A stretch of DNA of 64,000 nt from Lachnospiraceae bacterium (GTDB taxonomy: Bacteria > Bacillota > Clostridia > Lachnospirales > Lachnospiraceae): the NCBI GenBank assembly GCA_022510745.1, contig JAFLSY010000005.1, positions 62,001 through 126,000 of the forward strand, written 5' to 3'. A program made the translations under genes and the position numbers. Below the pieces are notes generated by a model. The model was given only the letters and a program-made list of their open reading frames with translations. It had not been told where the DNA came from and made no database searches. Positions 35,992-45,221 of this stretch are shown here, one piece after another; positions within the stretch are counted from its first letter, which is position 1, and the number at the start of each line of letters is the position of its first letter.

Positions 35992-37516
35992 GAAGTCAGT
36001 TGCAGCCGGTTGTATGATCGGATTCCTGACCGTCTGCGGAATAATCTTTGGATATCTGTGGAAAATAACGCCTCTAATGGATAGCTTTATAGTAGAATTA
36101 GGGGGAAATGTGAGCTCACAGCCGGGGGATTATTTTAGCGGCAGGACATGGTCTGTGGAAAAAGCGGAGATAGACCTATCGGAAGTAGTGCTGGCTGAGC
36201 CGGGCAGCTATTTTGTGCATGGCTATCATGGATTTGGGACCTATACATTTACAGTGATCATTCAGGATACAACACCGCCGGAGATTGTGGAAAAGACCGG
36301 TGAGATTTATTTACAGGCCGGAAAGCAGTATACGCCGTATGACTTGATCGATACGGTTACAGATATATCCGGCAAAGTGGATTTGCAGATTGAAACAGAA
36401 GGTCAGGACAGTAAGATTCTATCATATGAAGATACCGGAACTTATACGGTAACTGTAAAGGCAACGGACCCTTCCGGGAATGTGGCTAAAAGCCAAGTGA
36501 CATTTTTGGTAGATACCCCACCGGAGATAACGGGTATGCCGGAAGTATATGCTGCGGAGGGCAGTGAAGTTTCTTTGGCAGAATTTGCACAGGGTGTAGC
36601 GGCTTACGACGAGGTGGACGGTGAACTGACGGAGCAGATTCTGATAGATACAAGCGCAGTAGATTGGAATACGGAAGGAGAATATCAGGTCATCTACTCC
36701 GTTGCTGACGGATATGGTCTTCTTGGTATAAGCTACAGCAACGTGTATGTCATGTCTGCAGACCAACTGCAGGAAGCTGTCAATACTCACCGGATCAACC
36801 GTTTCGATCAGATCATAGAGGGTGCATATAATCTTTATGATGCGGGATATTATGAAGAAGATGATCCGAAGTTTATCATGGAGGCTATGGAACCTGCATT
36901 GGTTCGCATTAATATTAGTGAAACAGTTCACGGAAGTGGATTTATTATTGAGATTACGGATGATTCGATTATGATCTGTACCAATCAGCATGTGGTAACG
37001 AATAAAAAAGCCTTGGAGATCTGTTTCCATAACGGGGTGCATGCGTGGGGAAACGTGATAGCCGGGGAAGAAAGACTGGATATAGGCTTCATAGAAGTGC
37101 CGTTTGACAATATCACATCGGAGTTGTTGGATTCATTGTTGACTGTACATATTGACATGGAATATTGGAATTCATTGGAAAATTGGGACCCTATCAGTCT
37201 TTGTATGAGAACTTTAAACGAAGATGGCAGTGTATGGCATGACAGAATAGGGACTCTGGCACAGAAAGTAGGCGAGCAGCCGGAATTTGTTGCCAGATGG
37301 TATCCGGGTCAGGAAGTTCCGCTAATGACAGAAGTATATCTGGATTTTTATACCGGCTGTTCCGGCTCAGCTATCCTGGATGGGCACGGAAATATGATCG
37401 CCATGGCAGCAGCCGTTACGGAAGAAGATGAGGAAATACGCAGTTGGGCAGTGCTGTTGACCGATATTTTAGGTTATTACGAGGAAGTTATGGGCAGGGC
37501 GGCTAACTACCAATAA
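35984..37516 (+). CDS. Membrane-anchored trypsin-like serine protease with Ig-like domains
   Basis: About 510 residues. The ATG at 35984 overlaps the upstream stop; in-frame ATGs at 35972 and 35978 are alternatives. An N-terminal membrane helix (VAAGCMIGFLTVCGIIFGYLW) is followed by two or three bacterial Ig/DUF5011-like segments (VTDISGKVDLQI, KATDPSGNVAKSQV, VSLAEFAQGVAAYDEVDGEL), then an HtrA-like fold. The triad is visible: His in TNQHVV, Asp in RLDIGFIEV and Ser in TGCSGSAIL. Probably acts outside the membrane, perhaps on or with the coupled lipoprotein. Confidence 0.86.
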   Translation: MNKKSVAAGCMIGFLTVCGIIFGYLWKITPLMDSFIVELGGNVSSQPGDYFSGRTWSVEKAEIDLSEVVLAEPGSYFVHGYHGFGTYTFTVIIQDTTPPEIVEKTGEIYLQAGKQYTPYDLIDTVTDISGKVDLQIETEGQDSKILSYEDTGTYTVTVKATDPSGNVAKSQVTFLVDTPPEITGMPEVYAAEGSEVSLAEFAQGVAAYDEVDGELTEQILIDTSAVDWNTEGEYQVIYSVADGYGLLGISYSNVYVMSADQLQEAVNTHRINRFDQIIEGAYNLYDAGYYEEDDPKFIMEAMEPALVRINISETVHGSGFIIEITDDSIMICTNQHVVTNKKALEICFHNGVHAWGNVIAGEERLDIGFIEVPFDNITSELLDSLLTVHIDMEYWNSLENWDPISLCMRTLNEDGSVWHDRIGTLAQKVGEQPEFVARWYPGQEVPLMTEVYLDFYTGCSGSAILDGHGNMIAMAAAVTEEDEEIRSWAVLLTDILGYYEEVMGRAANYQ

Positions 37517-37517
37517 C

Positions 37518-37543
37518 AAAAACCCCTAAAAATAGGGGTTTTA
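37518..37543. terminator. Bidirectional terminator between the protease gene and tRNA-Pro
   Basis: Stem AAAACCCCTA/TAGGGGTTTT; T-runs are produced on both strands, so it can end the protease transcript and the minus-strand tRNA. Confidence 0.88.
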
Positions 37544-37550
37544 TCATTAA

Positions 37551-37624
37551 TCGGCGCGACAGGATTTGAACCTGCGACCTCCACGTCCCGAACGTGGCGC
37601 TCTACCAAGCTGAGCCACGCGCCG
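37551..37624 (-). tRNA. tRNA-Pro (anticodon CGG)
   Basis: Read on the minus strand: acceptor CGGCGCG/CGCGCCG, D arm GGCTCAGCTTGGTAGAGC, anticodon stem CCACG/CGTGG with loop TTCGGGA, T arm GCAGGTTCAAATCCTGT, discriminator A. It is head-to-tail against the surrounding plus-strand genes. Confidence 0.96.
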
Positions 37625-37819
37625 TCTTTATGTCGAACAGTAAAATAATACACTAGGAAGCAAAAGATGTCAAGGTTTTTATGGCGGATGAACTGTAAGG
37701 TGAACTGTGAGGGGGACCGGGAGAAGGAAGGTTGACATCAATTGACAAAATGATATAATTTTAGTTGGAAAAAATAAGCAATCAATGATTTTTTTAATTA
37801 TGATAACGGAGGGTTAGAT

Positions 37820-39538
37820 ATGTTCTGTAATCAATGTGGAAAGCAATTGCCGGATGATGCGATGTTTTGTCCGGGATGCGGCGCAAAACAGGATCCGCTT
37901 GTAAAAGCTGCGGCAGCAGCGCAGAGTGCGGCGCCTGCTCCGGCAGCAGCACCGACACCGGCAGCGCCTGCTCCGACGCAAACACCGACACCGGCAGCGG
38001 TACCGACCCCTGCAGCATCGATTCCTACAGCTGTTCCCGGTGCAGTACCTGCGCAGAAGACGAAGAAAGAAAAGAAGGGATTTCCTTTTAAGGTAGTAGT
38101 TCCTCTGGCGGGTATAGTGGTCCTGGTGGTGGTTTTAGCGGTTGTTGTGATGAGTATCGGCGGCAGGGGCGTTAAGGCGGACAGATATTCGGAAAAAGGT
38201 ATGATAGGGTATTATTACCTCGATTCCCATATCGCATTTTTTAATCTGCAGGGAGAGACCTGCGAACTGGACGATGTAAGCGCATATGGTCTTACTATGG
38301 CAGAAAATGCGGATATGTCTGTAGTTGCTTATACCGTATGGAATGAGAAGAGCGACGATTATGATCTTTACTACATTACAAGTGATTTGGAACCGGTATT
38401 GGTAGAAGAAGATGTTCATTACTCTGTCAGAATCAGTTATGACGGCGCTTACATTGCCTATCTGACGGATGTAAAGAATGATACATCCGGAGACTTGTAT
38501 TTATACAGCATTAAAGATAATAAGAGCACATTGATCGACAGCGAAGTATATCCCTATTTGATCTGCATGTCCCCCGGCGGGAAAGCAGTTGCTTATTTAA
38601 GGGAATTTGAAGATATGGACGACAATGAACTGTATGTCGGAGGCATTAAGATTGACAGCCAAAAGGTGGACAAGGACGGCTCGGTTCCCGTAGCCATTAG
38701 GGATAACGGCAAAACGCTGTACTATGTGACAGACAATGATAAGCTTTATCTTTATAACGGGAAGGACTCCGTTAAACTGGCATCAGATGTGGACAGGGAT
38801 TTTTATTTTAACCGGGATGCTTCCCAGGTATTATATACAAAAGGCGGAAAGACTTATTTTTATGAACTGAAGATGGAGGAGCCGGTGAAGGTTGCCAGTG
38901 CGGAAATCTACGATATTGTTCTGCCGATGGATGTAGTCCGTTACGATGGAAATAATTATTATACGGAGTTTGTAGGACTGAATGATTTAAAAGGCTGCGT
39001 CATGGAAACAGACAGTGGTCTGTATTGGCTGAATAGCAAAGGTACCGATACCGTAAAGATTGCAAGTACGTACACATACCAGATTAGTGCAGACGGAAAG
39101 TCTATTATTTATCAGAATGGGAAAACTATCTATAAGATCAGCAAGTTTTCAGAGGATATGGAGCCAAAAGTCGTATACAATGAGGAGTATGTGGACAGAT
39201 TTGTGGCAAGTGCAGATCTTTCCAAGGTATATGTGATCATTGATGATGAGCTGTTCTATGTAAAGAGTGAGAAGAAAACCGAGCGGATCACCAATGATCT
39301 GTCCGATTACGGATACAGAACAGTGGCCTATAATGACAGTATGGATAAGATATTTTTTATTGAGCGGGATACTCTTTATTACGCAGGTACTACGGCAAAG
39401 TCCAAAACGGAAGTTGCGGATGAAGTGGACGGAGTTGACAGCTTCCCGGCAGGAGTTCTCTACACGATTACCGAAGATGATGAGACCACATGCTATTATA
39501 TGAAAAATAAAGAAGCTATCGAATTGTACACTTATTAA
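37820..39538 (+). CDS. Zinc-ribbon, membrane-anchored beta-propeller-like protein
   Basis: 572 residues. The N-terminal zinc ribbon has two CxxC pairs (CNQCGKQLPDDAMFCPGCG) and is cytoplasmic. An Ala/Pro/Thr-rich linker (about 30-85) leads to one membrane helix (VVVPLAGIVVLVVVLAVVVM, about 93-115). The long extracytoplasmic part has repeated blade-like segments (GYYYLDSHIAFFNLQG, YDLYYITSDLEPVLV, GDLYLYSIKDNKSTLI, DKLYLYNGKDSVKLA), like a WD/Kelch-type or DUF5050 propeller. A cytoplasm-to-outside signalling or scaffolding role is possible; the function is unknown. Confidence 0.82.
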   Translation: MFCNQCGKQLPDDAMFCPGCGAKQDPLVKAAAAAQSAAPAPAAAPTPAAPAPTQTPTPAAVPTPAASIPTAVPGAVPAQKTKKEKKGFPFKVVVPLAGIVVLVVVLAVVVMSIGGRGVKADRYSEKGMIGYYYLDSHIAFFNLQGETCELDDVSAYGLTMAENADMSVVAYTVWNEKSDDYDLYYITSDLEPVLVEEDVHYSVRISYDGAYIAYLTDVKNDTSGDLYLYSIKDNKSTLIDSEVYPYLICMSPGGKAVAYLREFEDMDDNELYVGGIKIDSQKVDKDGSVPVAIRDNGKTLYYVTDNDKLYLYNGKDSVKLASDVDRDFYFNRDASQVLYTKGGKTYFYELKMEEPVKVASAEIYDIVLPMDVVRYDGNNYYTEFVGLNDLKGCVMETDSGLYWLNSKGTDTVKIASTYTYQISADGKSIIYQNGKTIYKISKFSEDMEPKVVYNEEYVDRFVASADLSKVYVIIDDELFYVKSEKKTERITNDLSDYGYRTVAYNDSMDKIFFIERDTLYYAGTTAKSKTEVADEVDGVDSFPAGVLYTITEDDETTCYYMKNKEAIELYTY

Positions 39539-39553
39539 TGGATAAAATAAAGT

Positions 39554-39598
39554 GGAGAGGATCAGGCATTGGGAATTGCCGGGTCCTCTTTTTTATTT
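39554..39598 (+). terminator. Terminator after the zinc-ribbon protein gene
   Basis: Stem GAGGATC..GGCA / TGCC..GGTCCTC with small bulges, 8-nt loop, then TTTTTTA. Confidence 0.78.
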
Positions 39599-39664
39599 CA
39601 ATGGCCCGCAAAGGCTTTACAAAACAGTCTTTTGCATAGTATAACAATTAGAGAGGAGGCGCAT

Positions 39665-40225
39665 ATGGAACAGGACATCATGGAAATCGGAGAAAAGGCC
39701 TATAGAGCGGCAAATGAAATACTTTCGATGGCAAAGTCCGAACAAGGAAGTCTGTTTGTAGTGGGCTGTTCCACCAGCGAGGTGGCGGGAGAACGAATTG
39801 GTTCCGCATCTAACCCGGAGCTTGCAGAAGCGGTTTTTGCCGGGATTTATATGGCGGCGAAGGAGAAAGGCGTCTATCTGGCGGCTCAGTGTTGCGAGCA
39901 TCTGAACCGGGCATTGATAGTGGAAAAGGAAGCTGCGGATAAATTTGGTTATGAGGCGGTAAATGTGGTACCTCAGCCGAAAGCGGGAGGCTCTTTTGCC
40001 TCCATGGCATGGAAATACTTTAAGGAGCCGACAGCGGTAGAACACATCAGGGCCGCGGCCGGAATGGACATCGGAAATACGCTGATCGGCATGCATTTAA
40101 AGGAAGTTGCGGTGCCTGTGCGGATCAGCATTAAGAACATTGGAGAGGCACCTGTGGTATGCGCCAGAACCCGTGCTAAATTCATTGGGGGAGAACGGGC
40201 GGCATACAACAAAGGACTCATATAA
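39665..40225 (+). CDS. TIGR01440/UPF0340 family protein (YwlG-like)
   Basis: 186 residues. The ATG at 39665 follows AGAGGAGGCG; the longer open frame starting at 39569 runs through the preceding terminator and is rejected. Family features are VVGCSTSEVAGERIGSASNPELAEAVF, AAQCCEHLNRALIVEKEAA, VNVVPQPKAGGSFA and the C-terminal KFIGGERAAYN. Conserved in Firmicutes; the biochemical role is not established. It directly precedes the CCA-adding enzyme gene. Confidence 0.9.
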   Translation: MEQDIMEIGEKAYRAANEILSMAKSEQGSLFVVGCSTSEVAGERIGSASNPELAEAVFAGIYMAAKEKGVYLAAQCCEHLNRALIVEKEAADKFGYEAVNVVPQPKAGGSFASMAWKYFKEPTAVEHIRAAAGMDIGNTLIGMHLKEVAVPVRISIKNIGEAPVVCARTRAKFIGGERAAYNKGLI

Positions 40226-40231
40226 AACGGA

Positions 40232-41608
40232 GTGATCATTCTGAAAGAGGAAGCAAAGCAGGCGTTTCGTATACGGATGCCTGAAAAAGTAAAATATATA
40301 ATTGAGACGATTCAGGCAGCAGGCTTTGAGGCCTATGCGGTTGGCGGCTGCGTGCGGGACAGTATTTTGGGCAGGGAGCCCAACGACTGGGATATTACTA
40401 CTTCGGCCAAGCCGGAAGAGATCAAGAAGCTGTTTCGGCATACGGTGGATACCGGTATTCAGCATGGAACGGTGACCGTTCTGGTGGAAAAAGAGAACTT
40501 TGAAGTGACCACCTATCGGATTGACGGCGAGTATGAAGACGGCAGACATCCAAAAAGCGTGGCTTTTACAGACAGCCTGACGGAGGATTTAAGACGGCGG
40601 GATTTTACGATCAACGCCATGGCCTACAACGAAACCAGAGGATTGGTGGATGTCTTTCATGGAATGGAGGATTTGGAAAAAGGGATCATCCGCTGCGTGG
40701 GAGAGGCAGAGGAGCGTTTTGGAGAAGATGCCTTGCGGATGTTACGGGCCATCCGCTTTTCCGCACAGTTAGGATATAGCATTGAGCCATGGACCCTGGA
40801 AGCAATTCGCAGACTGGCGCCCTCTCTTGCCCGCATCAGTGCGGAGAGAATTCAGATGGAGCTTGTGAAGCTGATGCTTTCTCCCCATCCGGAATATCTT
40901 CGGACAGCTTATGACACTGGCGTCACAAATGTGTTTTTCCCGGAATGGGACCGAGCGATGGAAACACCTCAGCAGCACCCGCACCACTGTTATGGCGTAG
41001 GCGAGCATATTTTGCATTCTTTGCCCGAAGTACCTGCAGATAAAGTCCTGCGCATTACCATGCTGCTGCACGATATTGCCAAGCCCGTGGTGATGGAAAT
41101 AGATGACAAGAATGTCACACACTTCCATGGGCATGCTGTAAAAGGGGAAATAATGGCGAGAGAGATTCTGCGTCGCCTAAAGTTTGATAACGATACAATA
41201 AACAAAGTCTGTAAGTTGGTGCTGTATCATGATTATGGAAACGGTGTGGTTCCCAATAGACGGATCGTGCGCCGTGCCGTCAACAAGATCGGCGAGGAGC
41301 TGTTTCCTTCCCTGCTGTTGATAAAAAAAGCGGATATTCTGGCGCAGAGTGATTATTTAAGACAAGAAAAACTGGAGAATCTGGAGGCTTGGAAGAATTG
41401 TTATGAAGAGATTCTTAAGGCAGAGGAATGCGTGTCCTTAAAAACCCTTGCCGTAGGCGGCAGGGACCTGATAGCAGCGGGGCTTACACCGGGTAAGAAG
41501 CTGGGTGAGGTCTTGGAAATCCTGTTGGAAGAGGTTTTGGAGGAACCGCAGAAAAATACAAGGGAATATCTGCTTTCCAGGGCACTTGAAGTAGATAAAG
41601 AAGCCTAA
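40232..41608 (+). CDS. cca: CCA tRNA nucleotidyltransferase
   Basis: Adds or repairs the 3' CCA of tRNAs; needed here since the tRNA genes in this window do not encode CCA. Up to 458 residues. The start is uncertain: GTG 40232 has no clear ribosome site, and ATG 40277 is the first in-frame Met, just before the conserved region. Class II nucleotidyltransferase motifs: VGGCVRDSILG, the DWDITT metal-binding pair, DLRRRDFTINAMA and RFGEDALRMLRAIRFSAQLG. A C-terminal HD domain contains LRITMLLHDIAKP. Confidence 0.95.
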   Translation: MIILKEEAKQAFRIRMPEKVKYIIETIQAAGFEAYAVGGCVRDSILGREPNDWDITTSAKPEEIKKLFRHTVDTGIQHGTVTVLVEKENFEVTTYRIDGEYEDGRHPKSVAFTDSLTEDLRRRDFTINAMAYNETRGLVDVFHGMEDLEKGIIRCVGEAEERFGEDALRMLRAIRFSAQLGYSIEPWTLEAIRRLAPSLARISAERIQMELVKLMLSPHPEYLRTAYDTGVTNVFFPEWDRAMETPQQHPHHCYGVGEHILHSLPEVPADKVLRITMLLHDIAKPVVMEIDDKNVTHFHGHAVKGEIMAREILRRLKFDNDTINKVCKLVLYHDYGNGVVPNRRIVRRAVNKIGEELFPSLLLIKKADILAQSDYLRQEKLENLEAWKNCYEEILKAEECVSLKTLAVGGRDLIAAGLTPGKKLGEVLEILLEEVLEEPQKNTREYLLSRALEVDKEA

Positions 41609-41669
41609 CATACTTTTTTATTCTTTCTCATATGATAGGTTAGAGCCTCATAAAAGGCGTGACGGGAAT

Positions 41670-42680
41670 ATGGGAGGAATAGAGTTGAACGACAGGGCTA
41701 TCAGTCTGCTGGACCATTATGATATAGAAGTGATTCGTACCAGAAAAGGGCGAGGGGCCATACTCTGCGATACGGAAAAGGGTTGTTTTGTTTTTAAGGA
41801 ATATATAGGGAATCCGGAGAAATTACAACTGCAGGATTGCCTTTTGAAAAAAGTATCCGGCTCTGGCAGCGTACGGACCGAACTCCTCATCCGTACAAAG
41901 GAGGATGCGCTCTGGGTAGAGGATGGGGACGGCAGGAAATATTTTCTCAAGACCTATTTTGACAACAGGGAATGCAATCTCTACGAGGAAAGTGAGTGCG
42001 AGGATGCCGTTAAAACATTAGCCATGCTGCACAATGTGCTGCGGTTAGAAGATGGAGAGGTAGAGGAGTTTCAGTTAACGCCTTTTCTCATAGACAGGGA
42101 ATATGAAAAGCATAACAAGGAACTGCGCAAAGTATGGCGTTATCTGCGTAAAAAGAGCCAGAAATCATCCTTTGAGTCCACACTCTTACAGGAGTACGAT
42201 TATTATCTGGAGCAGGCCCTCGAAATAACTGAAGAATGGCGGGGGTTTGCAAGAGAAGACGATTTGGATTATATTAAGAAATGCGGAAGTATCTGTCACG
42301 GGGACTATCAGTACCACAATATTATCCGGGTAGGACAGGAATTTGCGGTTATTAATTTTGAACGCTGTATCATGGACAATGAGGTAAGGGATTTATGTCT
42401 CTTTATGCGTAAACTGTTGGAAAAGAGCGATTGGTCCATAGAACTGGGAGATAGGCTGTTAAATACCTATAACAGTATCAGGCCGCTTTCCGCACGATCC
42501 TTTGTAGAATTGTATTATCGACTGGCATATCCGGAAAAATTCTGGAAGATAGCCAATTTCTACTACAATTCCGGCAAAGCTTGGATACCTGAGAGAAACA
42601 GGGAAAAGTTGGAACTGTTGTCCACGCAGGAAAAGGCAAAGCAGGCTTTTTTGGAGGCAATCTTTAGAACGCTGTCTTAA
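41670..42680 (+). CDS. CotS-family spore coat protein (kinase-like fold)
   Basis: 336 residues with an aminoglycoside-phosphotransferase/CotS-like fold. A small N-lobe contains GRGAILCDTEKGCFVFKEY, with the probable ATP-site Lys. The catalytic loop is HGDYQYHNIIRV. The metal-binding Asp expected after it is replaced by Asn (VINFERC), so phosphotransfer may be lost. The end FYYNSGKAWIPERNREKL is typical of the CotS group. It fits a sporulating organism. Expression in the mother cell is inferred. Confidence 0.86.
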   Translation: MGGIELNDRAISLLDHYDIEVIRTRKGRGAILCDTEKGCFVFKEYIGNPEKLQLQDCLLKKVSGSGSVRTELLIRTKEDALWVEDGDGRKYFLKTYFDNRECNLYEESECEDAVKTLAMLHNVLRLEDGEVEEFQLTPFLIDREYEKHNKELRKVWRYLRKKSQKSSFESTLLQEYDYYLEQALEITEEWRGFAREDDLDYIKKCGSICHGDYQYHNIIRVGQEFAVINFERCIMDNEVRDLCLFMRKLLEKSDWSIELGDRLLNTYNSIRPLSARSFVELYYRLAYPEKFWKIANFYYNSGKAWIPERNREKLELLSTQEKAKQAFLEAIFRTLS

Positions 42681-42714
42681 ACAGGGCGGTCCGCATACAC
42701 AAGAGAGGAGCCAT

Positions 42715-44025
42715 ATGAAACGGTTGAACTTAAGAAAAAAAGGAATGAGTGCAATTTTAGGCGTGCTGGCCGGAGTATTGCTTGCAGGCTGTTCCTTTTT
42801 GCGGGATGAAGGGGTAGAGGAGCACGGAGAGGAACAGAATAACGGGACCGGTTTTGTGCTGACCGGACCGGGAAGTTACGATTCTGCTGATACGGCGGTG
42901 ATTGTAAAAATTGATAAATCGGAAGAAACCATCACCTTTTTTAATCTGATCGTCAGCAGAAATTATACGCTGCAGTATGACAGCACCACAACCTTTGCGG
43001 ATAAATACGGGCAGCCCCTGTCTTTAGAGCAGATACAGGAAGGAGATATTGTAGACGTCACCTTCCTAAAGAGTAAAAAGCAGTTGACCAGCCTGATGAT
43101 TTCTGCTTCCGGGTGGAGTAATGCGGAGATCAGCCGATACCGCTTTAACACGACTGCCCACGATGTCACGATCGGAGAAGATATCTATAAAATTACGGAG
43201 GACACGCTGATTTTCTCCCAAGGCGAACAAATTGAGCTGATGGATATCAACGATACGGATATTCTTACTTTCCGAGGAATAGACAAAACGGTTTGCAGTA
43301 TTGTGGTAGAAAAAGGACATGGTTATCTGCGGCTGACGGGAGACGAGAACTTCATCGGTGGCTGGATTGAAGTCGGGCAGAATATTATCCGCCCGATTAC
43401 AGAGGACATGCTCTTAACGGTGCCTGAAGGAAGTTATCAGGTACAGATCAGCATTGCAGGCGGCGGCGGCACGAAAAATGTGATCATTAACCGCAACGAA
43501 GAAATTGCGTTGGATATCAGTGACTTGAAGGTAGAGGAGCCGAAACACGGGCAGGTAGTATTTTCCTTATCCCCTTCCACGGCAACTTTGTATGTGGACG
43601 GCAAAAAAGTGGACACCAGTGCGCCGATAGAGCTGCAGTACGGAATTCATCAGCTGATCGCCCAGGCGAGCGGTTATGATACGCTTACCAGCTATTTAAA
43701 GGTAGGGGATGAGGCTGCAGCAATAGATATTGTATTAGAGCCAACTACGGTAGCGGATGATGACGATGAGAAGCCTTCCGTTTCCGGTGGAAACAGCAAT
43801 ACCATAGCCGGTTATTATCAGGTATACGTGGACGCACCGGAAGGCGCCGAAGTTTATGTGGACGGTAATTATATTGGAATTTCCCCCATCAGTTTTAAAA
43901 AGGAGGAGGGCTCGCATGTCATTACGCTGCGGCGGTCCGGTTATGAAACCAGAAGCTACACCATTCAGGTAGACAGCGAGGATAAAGATGTTACCTATTC
44001 TTTTGCGGAATTGGTAGCTAATTAG
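42715..44025 (+). CDS. PEGA-domain lipoprotein
   Basis: 436 residues, exported lipoprotein (lipobox LLAGC, Cys about residue 26). The middle (about 60-220) is a beta-rich region. Two PEGA-type beta domains follow: HGQVVFSLSPSTATLYVDGKKV (about 280-340) and YYQVYVDAPEGAEVYVDGNYIG (about 365-430), each with the xVYVDGxxxG pattern. PEGA domains are usually extracytoplasmic and bind envelope components. A Gly/Ala/Asp linker separates them. Confidence 0.87.
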   Translation: MKRLNLRKKGMSAILGVLAGVLLAGCSFLRDEGVEEHGEEQNNGTGFVLTGPGSYDSADTAVIVKIDKSEETITFFNLIVSRNYTLQYDSTTTFADKYGQPLSLEQIQEGDIVDVTFLKSKKQLTSLMISASGWSNAEISRYRFNTTAHDVTIGEDIYKITEDTLIFSQGEQIELMDINDTDILTFRGIDKTVCSIVVEKGHGYLRLTGDENFIGGWIEVGQNIIRPITEDMLLTVPEGSYQVQISIAGGGGTKNVIINRNEEIALDISDLKVEEPKHGQVVFSLSPSTATLYVDGKKVDTSAPIELQYGIHQLIAQASGYDTLTSYLKVGDEAAAIDIVLEPTTVADDDDEKPSVSGGNSNTIAGYYQVYVDAPEGAEVYVDGNYIGISPISFKKEEGSHVITLRRSGYETRSYTIQVDSEDKDVTYSFAELVAN

Positions 44026-44066
44026 AGGAAAAATGCTTTAAAACCCTTCAATTATCGTAAAAAAAC

Positions 44067-44095
44067 TTGACAAAAGCTTGGAAAGCGGATATATA
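44067..44095 (+). promoter_or_regulatory. Promoter of hup
   Basis: Perfect -35 TTGACA (44067-44072), 17-bp spacer, -10 TATATA (44090-44095), 80 bp before hup. Confidence 0.85.
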
Positions 44096-44174
44096 TATGT
44101 ATAGATGTTTTCGAAAGAGGGCATCAAGTATTTAATACAATGAAGAAAACTCATTTTAAGAGGAGGAGTTCGAC

Positions 44175-44447
44175 ATGAACAAAACAGAATTAGTTGCAGC
44201 AATAGCTGAACAGGCTGAAATTTCTAAGAAGGATGCAGAGAAGGCTTTAGCAGCTTTCACCAACGCTGTTACCGCAGAGTTAAAGAAGGGCGGAAAGGTT
44301 CAGTTAGTTGGTTTCGGTACCTTTGAGATCAGCGAGAGAAAGGCTAGAGAGGGCAAGAATCCTCAGACCGGCGCTAAGATTAAGATTGCTGCTTCCAAGG
44401 CTCCTAAGTTTAAGGCCGGTAAGGCATTAAAGGACGCTGTCAACTAA
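44175..44447 (+). CDS. hup: HU-type DNA-binding protein
   Basis: Nucleoid-compacting histone-like protein acting as a dimer. It has 90 residues. [22 protein letters not shown] is the standard N-terminus, [21 protein letters not shown] is the DNA-wrapping arm with the conserved NPQTG tip, and [12 protein letters not shown] is the end. Strong AGGAGGAG site, own promoter and own terminator. Confidence 0.97.
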   Translation: MNKTELVAAIAEQAEISKKDAEKALAAFTNAVTAELKKGGKVQLVGFGTFEISERKAREGKNPQTGAKIKIAASKAPKFKAGKALKDAVN

Positions 44448-44482
44448 TCGTTTCTACATAATTTCGATGGCAGAAGAGCTTA

Positions 44483-44517
44483 AGAGAACCTGTTTATGCA
44501 GGTTCTCTTTCTGTTTG
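44483..44517 (+). terminator. Terminator of hup
   Basis: Perfect stem AGAGAACCTG/CAGGTTCTCT with 6-nt loop, followed by TTCTGTTT. Confidence 0.9.
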
Positions 44518-44578
44518 TGGAAAGGTGAGGGACAAGCGGAAACATTTGGAAATAAGGAAAGAGAGGCATGATACAAAA

Positions 44579-44818
44579 ATGAGATTGGATAAATACTTAA
44601 AAGTATCACGGCTGATAAAACGCAGAACCATAGCCAACGAGGCCTGCGACGGCGGCAGGGTGCTCATCAATGACAAGGTGGCAAAGGCATCCTCCCATGT
44701 GAAGGAAGGAGATATTCTGACCATTTTCTTTGGAAACAAAGAAGTGAAGGTGGAAGTTTTGAGCGTGCAGGAAACCGTGAAAAAGGATGAGGCGAAAGAA
44801 CTATTTAGGTATATCTAA
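44579..44818 (+). CDS. rqcP: RqcP/YabO S4-domain RNA-binding protein
   Basis: Ribosome-quality-control factor that works with RqcH on stalled 50S subunits. The ATG at 44579 gives 79 residues, starting MRLDKYLKVSRLIKRRTIAN, the S4 motif; the frame upstream is open but not conserved-like. KVAKASSHVKEGDILTIFFG completes the S4 fold. The order rqcP-yabP-yabQ-divIC-spoIIE is the same as in Bacillus. Confidence 0.94.
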   Translation: MRLDKYLKVSRLIKRRTIANEACDGGRVLINDKVAKASSHVKEGDILTIFFGNKEVKVEVLSVQETVKKDEAKELFRYI

Positions 44819-44905
44819 GGGTTTGTTGTTGTTTTCCTGATGACTTGGCATAATGCCGGTATTTCTCTAATATACTGTTATAAAGCATGGCAGGGGGATA
44901 TTTTC

Positions 44906-45196
44906 ATGGAAGACTTAAATAATGTAAACAAGCGCGTACATAAAATAATGTTAACCAATCGCCGGACTTGTACCATTAACGGCGTAAATGATGTATTGTC
45001 CTTTGATATCCATGAGGTTCTGCTGGAAACCGAGCAGGGAATGCTGATGATCAAAGGGGATGAGCTGCATGTGAACCGCCTTTCCTTGGATAAGGGAGAG
45101 GTGGATGTGGACGGTAGGATCGACAGTCTGACTTATTCGGAAAATACGGGCTACGGCAAAAAGGGAGAATCTTTCCTGTCAAGGCTGCTCAAATAA
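44906..45196 (+). CDS. yabP: Sporulation protein YabP
   Basis: 96 residues. The ATG at 44906 follows AGGGGGAT; the longer frame from 44840 is rejected. The YabP/YqfC fold shows NRRTCTINGVNDVLSFDIHEVLLETEQGMLMIKGDELHV. In Bacillus it is made in the mother cell and needed for the spore cortex. yabQ follows after 25 bp. Confidence 0.93.
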   Translation: MEDLNNVNKRVHKIMLTNRRTCTINGVNDVLSFDIHEVLLETEQGMLMIKGDELHVNRLSLDKGEVDVDGRIDSLTYSENTGYGKKGESFLSRLLK

Positions 45197-45221
45197 CAGC
45201 AGCCGCAGCCGGAGGCGTGAA

